From: an uncultured Erysipelotrichaceae bacterium
GTDB taxonomy: Bacteria; Bacillota_I; Bacilli_A; Erysipelotrichales; Erysipelotrichaceae
Length of the DNA stretch: 64,000 bases
Direction: 5' to 3'
Assembly (NCBI GenBank): GCA_949744505.1
Contig: CATJXY010000052.1
Span: 1 to 64,000, forward strand
In this document: in pieces, positions 9,210-17,998 of the stretch
How the letters are laid out: each line of letters starts with the position of its first letter
How positions within the stretch are numbered: position 1 is the stretch's first letter
Notes under the pieces: generated by a model
What the model saw: the letters and a program-made list of their open reading frames with translations, nothing else
The model's database searches: none
What the model was told of the DNA's origin: nothing
Made by a program: the position numbers and the translations under genes

Positions 9210-9284
9210 GCCCCTATAGTTCAAGGGATAAAACGAGGTCCTCCTAAGACCTAGCTACAGGTTCGAGTCCTGTTGGGGGCGCCA
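9210..9284 (+). tRNA. tRNA-Arg (anticodon CCT)
   Basis: A 75-nt cloverleaf with encoded CCA. The acceptor stem is GCCCCTA/TGGGGGC (one G-U), the anticodon stem AGGTC/GACCT has loop CTCCTAA giving CCU (reads AGG), and the T arm is ACAGG-TTCGAGT-CCTGT. It is a single-gene unit with its own promoter and terminator. tRNA genes are common integration sites, but I see no integrase or attachment duplication beside it. Confidence 0.95.
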
Positions 9285-9292
9285 TAAATTTT

Positions 9293-9327
9293 GTCGGAAG
9301 CACGGTGTTTTCGGCTTTTTATTTTTT
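9293..9327 (+). terminator. tRNA terminator
   Basis: GTCGGAA / TTTCGGC 7-bp stem with two G-U pairs, then TTTTTATTTTTT. The rest of the spacer up to 9410 is featureless. Confidence 0.75.
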
Positions 9328-9410
9328 CTAAAATCCAAAAACTTTGATTCTTTACAATGGTTAAAATAGATATTGTGATTTTTAAATCCTATATAATAAT
9401 TAGTTATCTA

Positions 9411-10205
9411 CTACTTAACTGCCACAAAAAGACATGCTTCTTTAGGAACAATGATTTTCCCATTTTTTGCCAAGTCATTTTCCAAATAATTTCTTAAGAA
9501 CTCAAGCTCACAATCTTCAATCGTTGCGATTGTCCTAATCGATTTAACCCAAGTCATTAATGGTTCTACTTCTGTAAACACAAGTGTGTCTTTATATTCA
9601 TAACAATTTACCTGAGAAAAAAACTTTTTTAAATACTCTTCTCCATTTTGCATAGAAAAACCATAACTTTCATAAAAAGATTCAGTAAGTGGATTTTGTT
9701 TCTTTAAAATTTGATTTAAGAAATATCTGATTCCATAGTTGCTATTTGTGGAGGCATAAAAAACACCCTTCTTTTTTAAGATTCTACTTACTTCTGATAG
9801 TGCTTTGTCAATATCCGGTACATGGTACAGCATGTGATTTGCAATAGCGATATCAAAGCTTTGATTTGAATAGGGAATATTTTCAATATTAAGTACCTCA
9901 GTTTTAACATTCGCTTTTTCTTTAATATTAGAACCTATTGATTTAATCATACTTTCAGAAAAGTCCGATAAAATTAAATTAGAATTATCCGGCAAGGAAT
10001 TCAAATGGTTGTTCCACTGACTGGCACTTCCACACCCCAATTCAATTATTCTCGCATTTTCAAATAAATCATATTTTTCAAATAAGAAATCAAAAAAACT
10101 TTTTTGATTAGAACTATATTTTTCATGAAAATTTGTTCTGATATTTAAGTTATCACTATTCTCATATTGTTTTTTTACATTCTTAGTGTTATCTATAATA
10201 TTCAT
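9411..10205 (-). CDS. Class I SAM-dependent methyltransferase
   Basis: 264 residues. The SAM-binding motif I is IIELGCGSASQWN (~55-67), followed by LILSDFSESMIKSI (motif post-I) and NIPYSNQSFDIAIANHMLYHV (motifs II/III), the UbiE/Methyltransf_11 pattern. The acceptor is unknown. It is divergent from an ABC-F gene of the antibiotic-resistance type and shares the control region, so a role in drug modification or tolerance is possible but not shown. A promoter TTGACT-17-TTTAAT (10255-10227) lies just upstream, with RBS AAAGGATTG. Confidence 0.85.
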   Translation of the reverse strand: MNIIDNTKNVKKQYENSDNLNIRTNFHEKYSSNQKSFFDFLFEKYDLFENARIIELGCGSASQWNNHLNSLPDNSNLILSDFSESMIKSIGSNIKEKANVKTEVLNIENIPYSNQSFDIAIANHMLYHVPDIDKALSEVSRILKKKGVFYASTNSNYGIRYFLNQILKKQNPLTESFYESYGFSMQNGEEYLKKFFSQVNCYEYKDTLVFTEVEPLMTWVKSIRTIATIEDCELEFLRNYLENDLAKNGKIIVPKEACLFVAVK

Positions 10206-10226
10206 TCCATTACAATCCTTTCATTT

Positions 10227-10255
10227 ATTAAAAACATAGCATCTCAATTAGTCAA
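10227..10255 (-). promoter_or_regulatory. Promoter of the methyltransferase gene
   Basis: Minus strand -35 TTGACT, 17-nt spacer, -10 TTTAAT, placing the start very near the RBS. Confidence 0.5.
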
Positions 10256-10271
10256 AATCAAGCTTTTCCTC

Positions 10272-10292
10272 TTAGTAAATAACCTTTACTAA
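10272..10292. promoter_or_regulatory. Candidate operator between divergent methyltransferase and ABC-F genes
   Basis: Perfect 8-bp inverted repeat TTAGTAAA-TAACC-TTTACTAA. It sits between the two divergent -35 elements (10250-10255 and 10306-10311), the usual place for a dimeric repressor or activator to control both genes. Confidence 0.55.
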
Positions 10293-10305
10293 ACAAAAAT
10301 ACCTA

Positions 10306-10334
10306 TGGACAAAATGTTATAAATATGCTAGACT
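10306..10334 (+). promoter_or_regulatory. Promoter of the ABC-F leader
   Basis: TGGACA (10306-10311), 17-nt spacer ending TGC, then TAGACT (10329-10334): an extended -10 promoter. The predicted start is ~10341, just before the leader ORF. Confidence 0.5.
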
Positions 10335-10349
10335 ACCCCTGGAAAGAAG

Positions 10350-10379
10350 ATGAGAAGATGTACAATTAATTCACTTTAA
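10350..10379 (+). CDS. Putative 9-residue leader peptide (MRRCTINSL) of the ABC-F attenuator
   Basis: A short ORF with GGAAAGAAG immediately upstream, followed by about 140 nt of hairpin-forming leader before the ABC-F gene. This layout matches leader peptides at which drug-stalled ribosomes induce ABC-F and Erm resistance genes. It is too short for the ORF track. Translation is inferred from position and RBS only. Confidence 0.5.
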   Translation: MRRCTINSL

Positions 10380-10401
10380 GTTAAGCAAAAAAATTAATTA
10401 G

Positions 10402-10505
10402 CTGCAAGGAATGCAGATTTTTGTTGAACGAAGTGAAGTAAGGTGCATCTTTTAAAATAATTATTAAAAGACTCCTTTTTTGTCGTTCACAAACGGCTTT
10501 TTTAT
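10402..10505 (+). promoter_or_regulatory. Attenuator region with three stacked hairpins upstream of the ABC-F gene
   Basis: Hairpin 1 is CTGCA-AGGAA-TGCAG then ATTTTT. Hairpin 2 is TCTTTTAA/TTAAAAGA (flanked by AAGG/CCTT) then U7. Hairpin 3 is GTCGTT-CACA-AACGGC then U7, ending just before the RBS AGGAGG. TGAACGA at 10425-10431 can pair with TCGTTCA at 10483-10489, which would destroy terminator hairpin 3. That is an antiterminator arrangement. Confidence 0.65.
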
Positions 10506-10523
10506 TATAGGAGGAAAATTACT

Positions 10524-12049
10524 ATGTTATATATAAATAAACTTACAATATTAAAAAAACTAGATATGCGTGAACTTTTAAGAGACTGTACATTTTCTGT
10601 TCTTCCCCACCAAAAAATCGGAATTATCGGAGAAGAAGGCAATGGAAAAAGTACCTTACTAAAAGCAATCCTTGATCCAAAACTGATTGAAAATTATTGT
10701 AATGTTCAAGGATTTGTCCAACATGAAAATCTCGTATTGGGATATTTACCGCAAAGAATGCCGGAAATATGGAAAGATATTTCTGTTTGGGAGTATTTCT
10801 TTAAAAAAGATCCAAACTCGGATTGTGATTATCAAAACATTAACAATTGTTATTCTCTTTTATCGACATATCAATTGAATGAAGAGGATTTATATGATAA
10901 AAAGTGCGGAGAATGTTCAGGAGGAGAACAAGTTAAAATTCAATTAATCAAACTTCAAATGCAAAATCCGGATCTCTATCTTTTAGACGAACCTACAAAT
11001 GATTTAGATATTGATACCTTAACCTTTTTAGAAGAATTCATGTCCGATGAAATACAACCATTTTATTTATTTCTCATGATGAAACATTGCTGAGAAATGT
11101 TGCAACCGGAATTCTGCATTTAGAACAAATTCACCGCAAGACACAATCGCGATGGACTTTTGAAAATATTGAATATGATGAATATCTTGAAAAAAGAAAT
11201 TTACTGAAAAATCGCCAGAATCAAATTTCTGACAAACAACATGCAGAATACAGGGCAAAAATGGATCGTTATAATCGCCTCTATCAAAAAGTAAATCATG
11301 CTCTGAATACCGTATCAAGACAAGATCCTCATACCGGATACTTACTAAAAAAGAAAATGAAATCTGTGAAAGCTTTAGAAAAAAGAATGGATAAAGAACA
11401 AGAAGATTTGACCAAGCGATTTGATGGCGAAGAAGAAATTAACTTCTTCTTTCAAGATTTTAATATTCCATCATCAAAAAAAGTATTAGATTATCAAACA
11501 AACTCTCTCACAATAAATGGGAAAGAGTTATGTAAAAATATTGATCTACAAATTTATTCTAAACAAAAAGTCGCTATTGTCGGTAAAAACGGATGTGGTA
11601 AATCAACACTTCTCAAGTTAATCATCAATCAAATAGAAAGCCAAGAAAATGTTGGATATATGCCTCAAAACTATGAAGATTACTTAGATCCGAATAGTAC
11701 CGTATTGGACTTTTTATGTAAAGATAGAGATAAAGCAACTCAATCAATGTTACAAACATTTTTAGGTTCTTTAAAATTTACTGCGGATGAGATGAATCAG
11801 ACATGCAAAGAATGTTCGGAAGGCCAAAAAGCTAAACTTTATCTTATCAAACTTATGTTTGATAAAAAAACTTTCCTGATTTTAGATGAACCGACGAGAA
11901 ACCTTTCTCCGCTCACAAATCCCATCATCAGAAAAGCCCTTCATGATTATCCCGGAACGATTCTTTTCGTCAGCCATGATCGACTTCTCTTAGAAGAAGT
12001 TGCCACACAAATACTTGTCATGAATGAATCCGGACTTCATATTTTGTAA
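10524..12049 (+). pseudogene. ABC-F ribosome-protection-type ATPase, split by a frameshift
   Basis: Two ORFs (10524-11093 and the frame open at 11087-12049) give a ~508-residue tandem-ATPase ABC-F protein without membrane segments. NBD1 has GEEGNGKST, CSGGEQ and LYLLDEPTNDLD. NBD2 has GKNGCGKST, CSEGQKAK and LDEPTRNLSPLTNPIIRKAL, the last very like the Vga/Lsa resistance subgroup. Family members displace lincosamides, streptogramins or pleuromutilins from the ribosome. The frame breaks at CCA TTTT ATTT: one extra T restores PFLFISHDETLLRNV, the expected H-loop context. Either the gene is inactivated or one homopolymer base was lost in sequencing. The regulated leader argues for a recently functional gene. 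Confidence 0.85.
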
Positions 12050-12123
12050 ATTAAACGTCAATATCAAAGGGAATCTCTGAATTCTATGATATGATTAATA
12101 TGAAATTAAAGGATGTGATTACT

Positions 12124-13350
12124 TTGAAAAGAAATATTATTTATTTGATCTGCTGTTTCCTTTTTCTTGTAGATATACAGATTCAAAAAGTTCTTGCAGA
12201 AGAAATTGAAATCAAATCTCCTTCAGCTATCTTGATTGATGCAGAATCGGGACAGATATTATATGAAAAAAATGCTTATGAACAGCGTTATCCTGCCAGT
12301 ATCACAAAAATCATGACTACCTATCTCGCTATTACCTATGGTGATTTAAATGAATCTCTTACTGTTTCTAAAGAAGCCGTTGACTCCATTGGTAAAAATG
12401 CTTCTAATATGGCTCTTCAAGTAGGAGAGATACTCAATTTTAAAGATGCTGTCTATGGTGCTTATTTGATCAGTGCCAATGATGCTTGCAATGTTCTAGC
12501 CGAGGCCATTAGTGGTTCCACTGACAATTTCGTTGATTTAATGAACGAAACTGCTCATCTTGCAGGAGCGAATCATACTCATTTTTCTAACACAAACGGA
12601 TTACCCGATGAAAATCATGTAACAACTGCTTATGACATGGCTATGATCACAAAGTATGCAATGAAAAGTGAAAAATGGATGGAGTTATTTACAACTGAAT
12701 CATATACTATGCCCGCAACGAATCTAAGTAGTGAGCGAACCTTCATTATAGGAAATGAAATGGCTCTTTCAACATCTGATAATTATTATCCGAATGTTCT
12801 TGGTGGCAAAACCGGATGGACTCCGGATGCAAAGCTTACTTTAGTCACTGTATGCAGACAAAATAATAGAATATTGATTGCCGTCATTATGGGATGTGAA
12901 GATATTCAAAAACGATACAATGATACTCGCACTTTATTTGATTATGGATTCAAAATGGTTCAAAATACCTATTCTGCAAACGATTTTATTTTTCCGCATA
13001 CAGAATTAACAAAAGAAAATGAAGTCATAGCGATTGCTTCTTTTACACTGAATGAAGATATTTCTTTTCTTTATCCTACCTCAATTCCCTTCGAAGATCT
13101 GACAATAAATCTTACAATTAAAAATCCAAATAATCCACAATTGATATCGGCATCTCTCAATCTTACCTTTCAAGATAGCCTGCTCTATACCACAGATGTT
13201 CAAATCGAACTATCCGATCCGCCACAATCAAATTCTTCTTTTTTATCGGATTCTCTATTAATAGTAAGTCTTTCTCTATTCGTATGTTTCCTATTTATTT
13301 TTCTTTTAAACAAAACTTCAAAAAACAAGCACAATAATTCCAACAATTAA
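12124..13350 (+). CDS. Serine-type D-Ala-D-Ala carboxypeptidase (PBP5/DacF family)
   Basis: Trims the terminal D-Ala from peptidoglycan stem peptides outside the membrane. I chose the TTG at 12124 because AAAGGATGTGA precedes it at proper spacing and the protein then begins with a normal signal peptide (MKRNIIYLICCFLFLVD..VLA). The track start at 12091 has no RBS. Peptidase S11 motifs are SITK (~59-62), SAN (~117-119) and GGKTG (~238). The C-terminal half continues into the PBP5-type beta domain, and the protein ends with a membrane anchor (LLIVSLSLFVCFLFIFLL) and basic tail, a common DacF layout. Monocistronic; a bidirectional terminator follows. Confidence 0.9.
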   Translation: MKRNIIYLICCFLFLVDIQIQKVLAEEIEIKSPSAILIDAESGQILYEKNAYEQRYPASITKIMTTYLAITYGDLNESLTVSKEAVDSIGKNASNMALQVGEILNFKDAVYGAYLISANDACNVLAEAISGSTDNFVDLMNETAHLAGANHTHFSNTNGLPDENHVTTAYDMAMITKYAMKSEKWMELFTTESYTMPATNLSSERTFIIGNEMALSTSDNYYPNVLGGKTGWTPDAKLTLVTVCRQNNRILIAVIMGCEDIQKRYNDTRTLFDYGFKMVQNTYSANDFIFPHTELTKENEVIAIASFTLNEDISFLYPTSIPFEDLTINLTIKNPNNPQLISASLNLTFQDSLLYTTDVQIELSDPPQSNSSFLSDSLLIVSLSLFVCFLFIFLLNKTSKNKHNNSNN

Positions 13351-13378
13351 AAAAGCAAGGGACATCCTCCTTGCTTTT
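13351..13378. terminator. Bidirectional terminator between the carboxypeptidase and the peptidase operon
   Basis: AAAAGCAAGG-GACATCCT-CCTTGCTTTT, a perfect 10-bp stem between convergent genes. Confidence 0.9.
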
Positions 13379-13397
13379 AATTTATATTTGTATTCTT

Positions 13398-14726
13398 TTA
13401 TTTTACTAAATGGAATTTTTCTTGACGGCCGGCAATATAATGAACCTTACCGTTTGTAAACAATACATCTGTTTCTGCTCCGAAAGTCAATGTGAGATTC
13501 CAACTCTTAACTTCACAGCGACAATTCAATTCAAGCGAATAAGCTGTATTATCATACATGAGATAATCACCTGTTCCCGGTACACCATCCTGCATATCCC
13601 ACAATCCAATCGTTGGTCCTGCGGCATGTCCATGGAATCCAATTGGATGTGTATAAATGCATGGGTTGATGCCCTCTTCCTTGGCTTGTTTTAAAGCAAG
13701 TGCCAAAATTTCATTTCCGGATCTTCCTGCTTTAAAGTGACTAATCGTGATATCTTGCAAACGATTTACAGTCTTCATGACTGCTTTTAATTCTTCCGGT
13801 GCATCGGTTTCATCCAACTTACATACATAACAGTTTTCCTGAGTATCCGTACAAAGATTCAAATAACGTAAACCCACATCACAATGCAAAAGATCTCCAG
13901 GCATAATAACAGTTGTTCCTTCTACTTCGTTAACATCTTTTCTGCGAACAGAAACTTCAAAATCAAACCACGGTTGTAATCCCAAATCAATAACCTTTTG
14001 CAACATGAAATACTTTACATCATCATTTGTTGTTACACCCGGTGTGATTACTTTACTGGAGAAAGCTTCATCGATCATCGCATGAGCTATCTGCATGATT
14101 CCTGTATAAGCAGCCATCTCTTCTTCAGAGCGTGTTTCTAACCATCCAACACAAACATTTTCAGCATTTACAACACGACTCTTTTGATCTTCATCCAATG
14201 CATCCATAATATCAGCATACATCGTAGAAGATAAACCATCCGCAAACGCAAATGTTCTAGATATATTTAATCCAATCTTTTCAGGATTACACTGTTTGAT
14301 CATACGATGTAAACATTCCATCTGTGTTTCGCATGGAGCATCTGAATTACTTCCCCATTTTGATCCTTTCGGATTCAACCATACTGAAGTATAAATACCA
14401 TCTAAACCAACATTCGGTCTTGTCAGTGCATAACGTTCCACTTTTCCTTCTTTATTAAGATAGAACATTAAGATTGTTGTTCTTCTTGCTGTCATCATTG
14501 CACATGGTACCAATGTTTTCAAAACCGGATCTTCATTGTATTCTTTACATGCTACGACCCAACAATCAATTCCGCTTCTCTTCATGACTTCCGGTAAAAT
14601 TGTATCCAATCTCTTCACAAGCCATCCATCTAAAATACGTTCTTGCTCACGGTAAGAATAAATCTTTGGCAACAATTCATCTGTACTGCTGCTTCTAACC
14701 ATGAAATCTTCTGTCGAAATTCTCAT
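13398..14726 (-). CDS. M24-family metallopeptidase (Xaa-Pro peptidase-like), last gene of the peptide operon
   Basis: 442 residues: a creatinase/prolidase N-terminal domain (~30-200) and an M24 pita-bread catalytic domain. The metal-ligand pattern is retained: HCDVGLRYLNLCTDT (two Asp), HPIGFHGHAAG (His), YSLELN (Glu) and a final Glu near AETDVLF. Such enzymes release N-terminal residues preceding proline or split Xaa-Pro dipeptides. It is close to the M24 protein at 19946-21154 (shared KEYNEDP..LTARRxTIL motif), so the two are operon-internal paralogues. RBS TAGGAGGA precedes the start, and the terminator at 13351-13378 ends the operon here. Confidence 0.88.
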   Translation of the reverse strand: MRISTEDFMVRSSSTDELLPKIYSYREQERILDGWLVKRLDTILPEVMKRSGIDCWVVACKEYNEDPVLKTLVPCAMMTARRTTILMFYLNKEGKVERYALTRPNVGLDGIYTSVWLNPKGSKWGSNSDAPCETQMECLHRMIKQCNPEKIGLNISRTFAFADGLSSTMYADIMDALDEDQKSRVVNAENVCVGWLETRSEEEMAAYTGIMQIAHAMIDEAFSSKVITPGVTTNDDVKYFMLQKVIDLGLQPWFDFEVSVRRKDVNEVEGTTVIMPGDLLHCDVGLRYLNLCTDTQENCYVCKLDETDAPEELKAVMKTVNRLQDITISHFKAGRSGNEILALALKQAKEEGINPCIYTHPIGFHGHAAGPTIGLWDMQDGVPGTGDYLMYDNTAYSLELNCRCEVKSWNLTLTFGAETDVLFTNGKVHYIAGRQEKFHLVK

Positions 14727-14729
14727 TTT

Positions 14730-15971
14730 CTATCCTCCTATTACAAAATCACCATGTTCCATGATAACGACTTCCTGACCATCAAATGTTGTTCCGACAA
14801 TCTTTGTTTCAGGAGTTCCGATCATGAAATCATTATGACTTGTCGCCACATTGACACCCTGTGCCAAAAGTTCTTCTGTGCTCATCTTGGCACCGCCTTT
14901 GATATTACTTGGGAAGCTTGTTCCAAATGCCAAATGACAAGCTGCGTTTTCATCAATTAATCCGTTAAAGAACACACGGTTCATCAAACGAATCGGAGAA
15001 CGTTTAGAAACAAGGGCGACTTCTCCCAAACATCTTGTCTGTTCATTTTTAAATAATGCATCTCTTAATAATTCAACATTTTGGGAAGCAAAGCAATCAA
15101 CAGCTTTTCCATTTTCAAAACGGATACCGAAATCTGTTACAAGTTTTCCTGACATCATGAGTGGGAATGATGCATAAGCAACACCATTTACAGTACGGAA
15201 ATCAGGATCTGTAAAAATTTCTTCCGTTGGCATATTGGCAACATATGGATCCAAATTGCTGTCTCCCATATCTCCTGCACTGGTCCAAATATGATTCTTG
15301 ACCAAATCCATCGTAATATCTGTACCTAATTCACTTGTAATATGAAGTGATTTAAAATTATACTCATTCAATTTAGAAGAAATAATTGACATTTCTTCAC
15401 AATGTTTCTCCCAGTTTTCTACCGGATCACTCTTATCATCCACACGCATCATTGCACATAGATCATCTTCCAATTTAGCAAAAGCCTCTTCATCCGAACA
15501 TTCCGGATATAAAGTTCTTGCCCAATCCATTCCGGCAACAACAGATCCGGTCCATTTCAATGTTCCTGCATGAATATAATGTCTGACAACATTTCGAACT
15601 TCATTGCTACTATAGCCTTGTGCTAACAGTTTATTGATCTCAACATCATTATTCAAGGTTGGATAGCTTGCTCTAAAGCCCATTTGAACACAATCTTGAC
15701 GAAGATAGTAATCCAAGGATTCTTTCTTCCATTCTGGAACATCTCTTAAAGTTGCTTCATCACAATAGAGTGCTCTTAAATGTTCTAACTGTGGATCTTC
15801 AATGTGCATAACGACATCTTTTGCCCCCATTTCAAATGCTTGCTTTGCAACCTCTCGTGCTAACTCTAATCCATCTGTTGAAACTTGCAATAAAAGAATT
15901 TGTCCTTTTTGAAGATTCACACCCATTTTTAACAAGACACGAGCATATTTTTCTAATCGAACCTGATTCAT
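14730..15971 (-). CDS. M29-family aminopeptidase (AmpS/PepS/aminopeptidase T type)
   Basis: 413 residues of the thermophilic aminopeptidase fold, a cytosolic two-metal enzyme with broad N-terminal specificity. Recognisable segments are the N-terminal YARVLLKMGVNLQKGQILLLQV, the metal-site region TDFGIRFENGKAVDC and C-terminal HLAFGTSFP..SHNDFMIGTPET. Its ATG overlaps the guanylate kinase stop codon (ATGA), so translation is coupled. It sits between two other peptidases in the operon. Confidence 0.9.
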   Translation of the reverse strand: MNQVRLEKYARVLLKMGVNLQKGQILLLQVSTDGLELAREVAKQAFEMGAKDVVMHIEDPQLEHLRALYCDEATLRDVPEWKKESLDYYLRQDCVQMGFRASYPTLNNDVEINKLLAQGYSSNEVRNVVRHYIHAGTLKWTGSVVAGMDWARTLYPECSDEEAFAKLEDDLCAMMRVDDKSDPVENWEKHCEEMSIISSKLNEYNFKSLHITSELGTDITMDLVKNHIWTSAGDMGDSNLDPYVANMPTEEIFTDPDFRTVNGVAYASFPLMMSGKLVTDFGIRFENGKAVDCFASQNVELLRDALFKNEQTRCLGEVALVSKRSPIRLMNRVFFNGLIDENAACHLAFGTSFPSNIKGGAKMSTEELLAQGVNVATSHNDFMIGTPETKIVGTTFDGQEVVIMEHGDFVIGG

Positions 15972-16540
15972 CTGTTTTTCTCCATTTCTTTTAATAAGAC
16001 TTCTTTAATTTGCTTTTCTGATTGTTCAGGATCATTATTGGAAACAACATGATTAAATAATGCAGCTAATTCCATCTCCATTTTAGCCTTATTTAAACGT
16101 CTCTCTACCGAAGCCTGATCATCATGATACAATTCTTGAATTTGTTTTTCCAACTCTTCAAAACTTTCCGGCATAACAAAGAAAGCTACAGCTTCAGGTA
16201 AATTTAACTTCAAAGCACCTACACCTTGAGCTTCTACCTCAATCAAAACATTTTTTCCATCCACCACAAGGTCTTCAACCTGTTTGCGTGGTGTTCCATA
16301 ATAATACCCATTAAATTCTGTATATTCCAAGAACTCACGATTTTTAACAGCTTCTGCAAAATCACGATGAGAAACAAAGAAATAATCCTTTCCTTCCACT
16401 TCATTTGCCTTTGGCTGACGAGTTGTCATTGAAATAGAATAAGACAAGTTCAAATCTTTATCTGCCAATAAACGTTCACGAAGTGGTCCTTTTCCTACTG
16501 AACTTGCACCGCTCAAAATTACAACTAATCCTTTTCCCAT
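15968..16540 (-). CDS. gmk: Guanylate kinase
   Basis: 190 residues with the full Gmk layout: P-loop GASSVGKG (~10-17), GMP-binding SMTTRQPKANEVEGKDYFF, the YTEFNGYYYGTPRKQV lid region and VLIEVEAQG. It converts GMP to GDP with ATP. The P-loop continuation is GKGPLRERL rather than the usual GKGT(V/I)R, replacing the normal Thr by Pro, so it may be a divergent paralogue with altered kinetics. It is embedded between pepD and the M29 peptidase with a 4-nt overlap, whereas gmk usually neighbours rpoZ. Whether a second, housekeeping gmk exists lies outside the window. Confidence 0.88.
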   Translation of the reverse strand: MGKGLVVILSGASSVGKGPLRERLLADKDLNLSYSISMTTRQPKANEVEGKDYFFVSHRDFAEAVKNREFLEYTEFNGYYYGTPRKQVEDLVVDGKNVLIEVEAQGVGALKLNLPEAVAFFVMPESFEELEKQIQELYHDDQASVERRLNKAKMEMELAALFNHVVSNNDPEQSEKQIKEVLLKEMEKNR

Positions 16541-16549
16541 ATGTGCCTC

Positions 16550-17986
16550 CTATTTACATTCTTCTACTACTCTGCAAAGCAATTTATATGCACGATCAAA
16601 TGATGCTAAATCCAACTCTTCTTGTGGAGTATGAATAAATCTTGAAATCGGTCCCATTGAAATAATATCAATATCCGGAATCATTCCTTTAAATACACCG
16701 CATTCATTTCCACCATGACCGGCAAGAGTAACTAACTCTTTACCATATAACTCTTGAACTACCTTAGCATACGTATCTCTCATCGGTGAAACTTCGTTAT
16801 AATTCCATCCCGGATAACGAGCTGAGCAAGATACTTCAAATTTTAGAATTTCAGCTAAAGATGACAGGATGCGAACTAAATTATCAATTCCACTCTCTAA
16901 AGCACTTCTCAAAGAAACATGGAATACAATTGAATTTTCTTCCATCTCTACCACACCTAAGTTAAGAGAAGTTAAAGTCAACCCTTCAATTGCCATAGAA
17001 CGATGTTGGAAACCATTTGGCATCAAATAAGCATAGTTAATAATTTGTTCACTGATTTCTTTCACAATTTTTTGTGCTGCCGGCTCTACTTTAATTAGTT
17101 CTACCGTAAATCCTGCATCACTGAATTCAAGTTCTGTCCAAACATCTTTTCTTGTTTTTTCTACAACCTCACGAATTTGTTCTTCTGTTGCACTTGATGT
17201 AAATAAAGCTTCAGCTTCACGAGGAATTGCATTTTCCTTTAATCCACCACTGTATTCAACAAGTTGAAGATCAACGCCGGCAATTTCAGCTTCCTTTAAA
17301 ATTCTTATTACAAGCTGATTGGCATTACCTCTTTCTTTATTGATTTCTCCACCGGAATGTCCGCCTTTTAAGCCCTTTACAACTAAAGAATATGTTGCAT
17401 CTTCATTCTTCTCATATTTCAAAGCTTTTCTAACATCCACACGACAACCTCCTGCACTGGAAAGCATCGTCGATGTTTCTCCACCACCATCTAAAGAAAT
17501 CATACGATGACTGTGAATGTTTTTCGCATCAAGTTCCATAGCCCCAAGCAATCCGATTTCTTCCATAGTTGTAAAAATACATTCAAGCGGTGGATGCTTC
17601 AAGCTATCATCCTCTAAAATTGCCAACATATAAGCAACCCCTGTACAATCATCTGCACCGAGTGTTGTTCCTGTCGCTTTAAGAATTCCATCTTCCACTC
17701 TCAATTTTAGTGCATCTTTCATAAAGTCATGATCAACATCTTTATTTTTTTCACATACCATGTCGACATGTGCCTGCAAAATCAAAGGTGCCGCATTTTC
17801 ATACCCCTCAGAAGCATCTTTGTATACAATTACATTATATACTTCATCTTGAATCGCCTTTAAACCATGTTCTTTTGCAAATTGCATGATATAATCGCTA
17901 ATTGCCTTTTCATTTCTTGATCCATGTGGGATCTTGGTTGTTTCATTGAAGTAGTAACAATGCCGTTTAGTCAAATCAAATTCCAT
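16550..17986 (-). CDS. pepD: Aminoacyl-histidine dipeptidase / cytosol non-specific dipeptidase (M20C, PepD)
   Basis: 478 residues, the usual PepD length. M20 metal-binding motifs are HVDMVCEKN (~78), the GADDCTG region, TTMEEIGLLGA (catalytic Glu and metal Glu) and a late HTPQEELDL His. It hydrolyses unspecific dipeptides including Xaa-His. A dimerisation domain is inserted at ~190-360. It lies between the S9 peptidase and gmk in the operon. The RBS AGGAGGAAA supports the start. Confidence 0.92.
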   Translation of the reverse strand: MEFDLTKRHCYYFNETTKIPHGSRNEKAISDYIMQFAKEHGLKAIQDEVYNVIVYKDASEGYENAAPLILQAHVDMVCEKNKDVDHDFMKDALKLRVEDGILKATGTTLGADDCTGVAYMLAILEDDSLKHPPLECIFTTMEEIGLLGAMELDAKNIHSHRMISLDGGGETSTMLSSAGGCRVDVRKALKYEKNEDATYSLVVKGLKGGHSGGEINKERGNANQLVIRILKEAEIAGVDLQLVEYSGGLKENAIPREAEALFTSSATEEQIREVVEKTRKDVWTELEFSDAGFTVELIKVEPAAQKIVKEISEQIINYAYLMPNGFQHRSMAIEGLTLTSLNLGVVEMEENSIVFHVSLRSALESGIDNLVRILSSLAEILKFEVSCSARYPGWNYNEVSPMRDTYAKVVQELYGKELVTLAGHGGNECGVFKGMIPDIDIISMGPISRFIHTPQEELDLASFDRAYKLLCRVVEECK

Positions 17987-17998
17987 AGTTTTCTCCTC

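Noticed and set aside
9210-9284. tRNA-Arg as a possible integration site for an accessory island
   Set aside because: No integrase gene and no duplicated tRNA 3' end were seen nearby.
11067-11318. 83-residue minus-strand ORF spanning the ABC-F break
   Set aside because: Antisense shadow; the two plus-strand ORFs together form a recognisable ABC-F protein.
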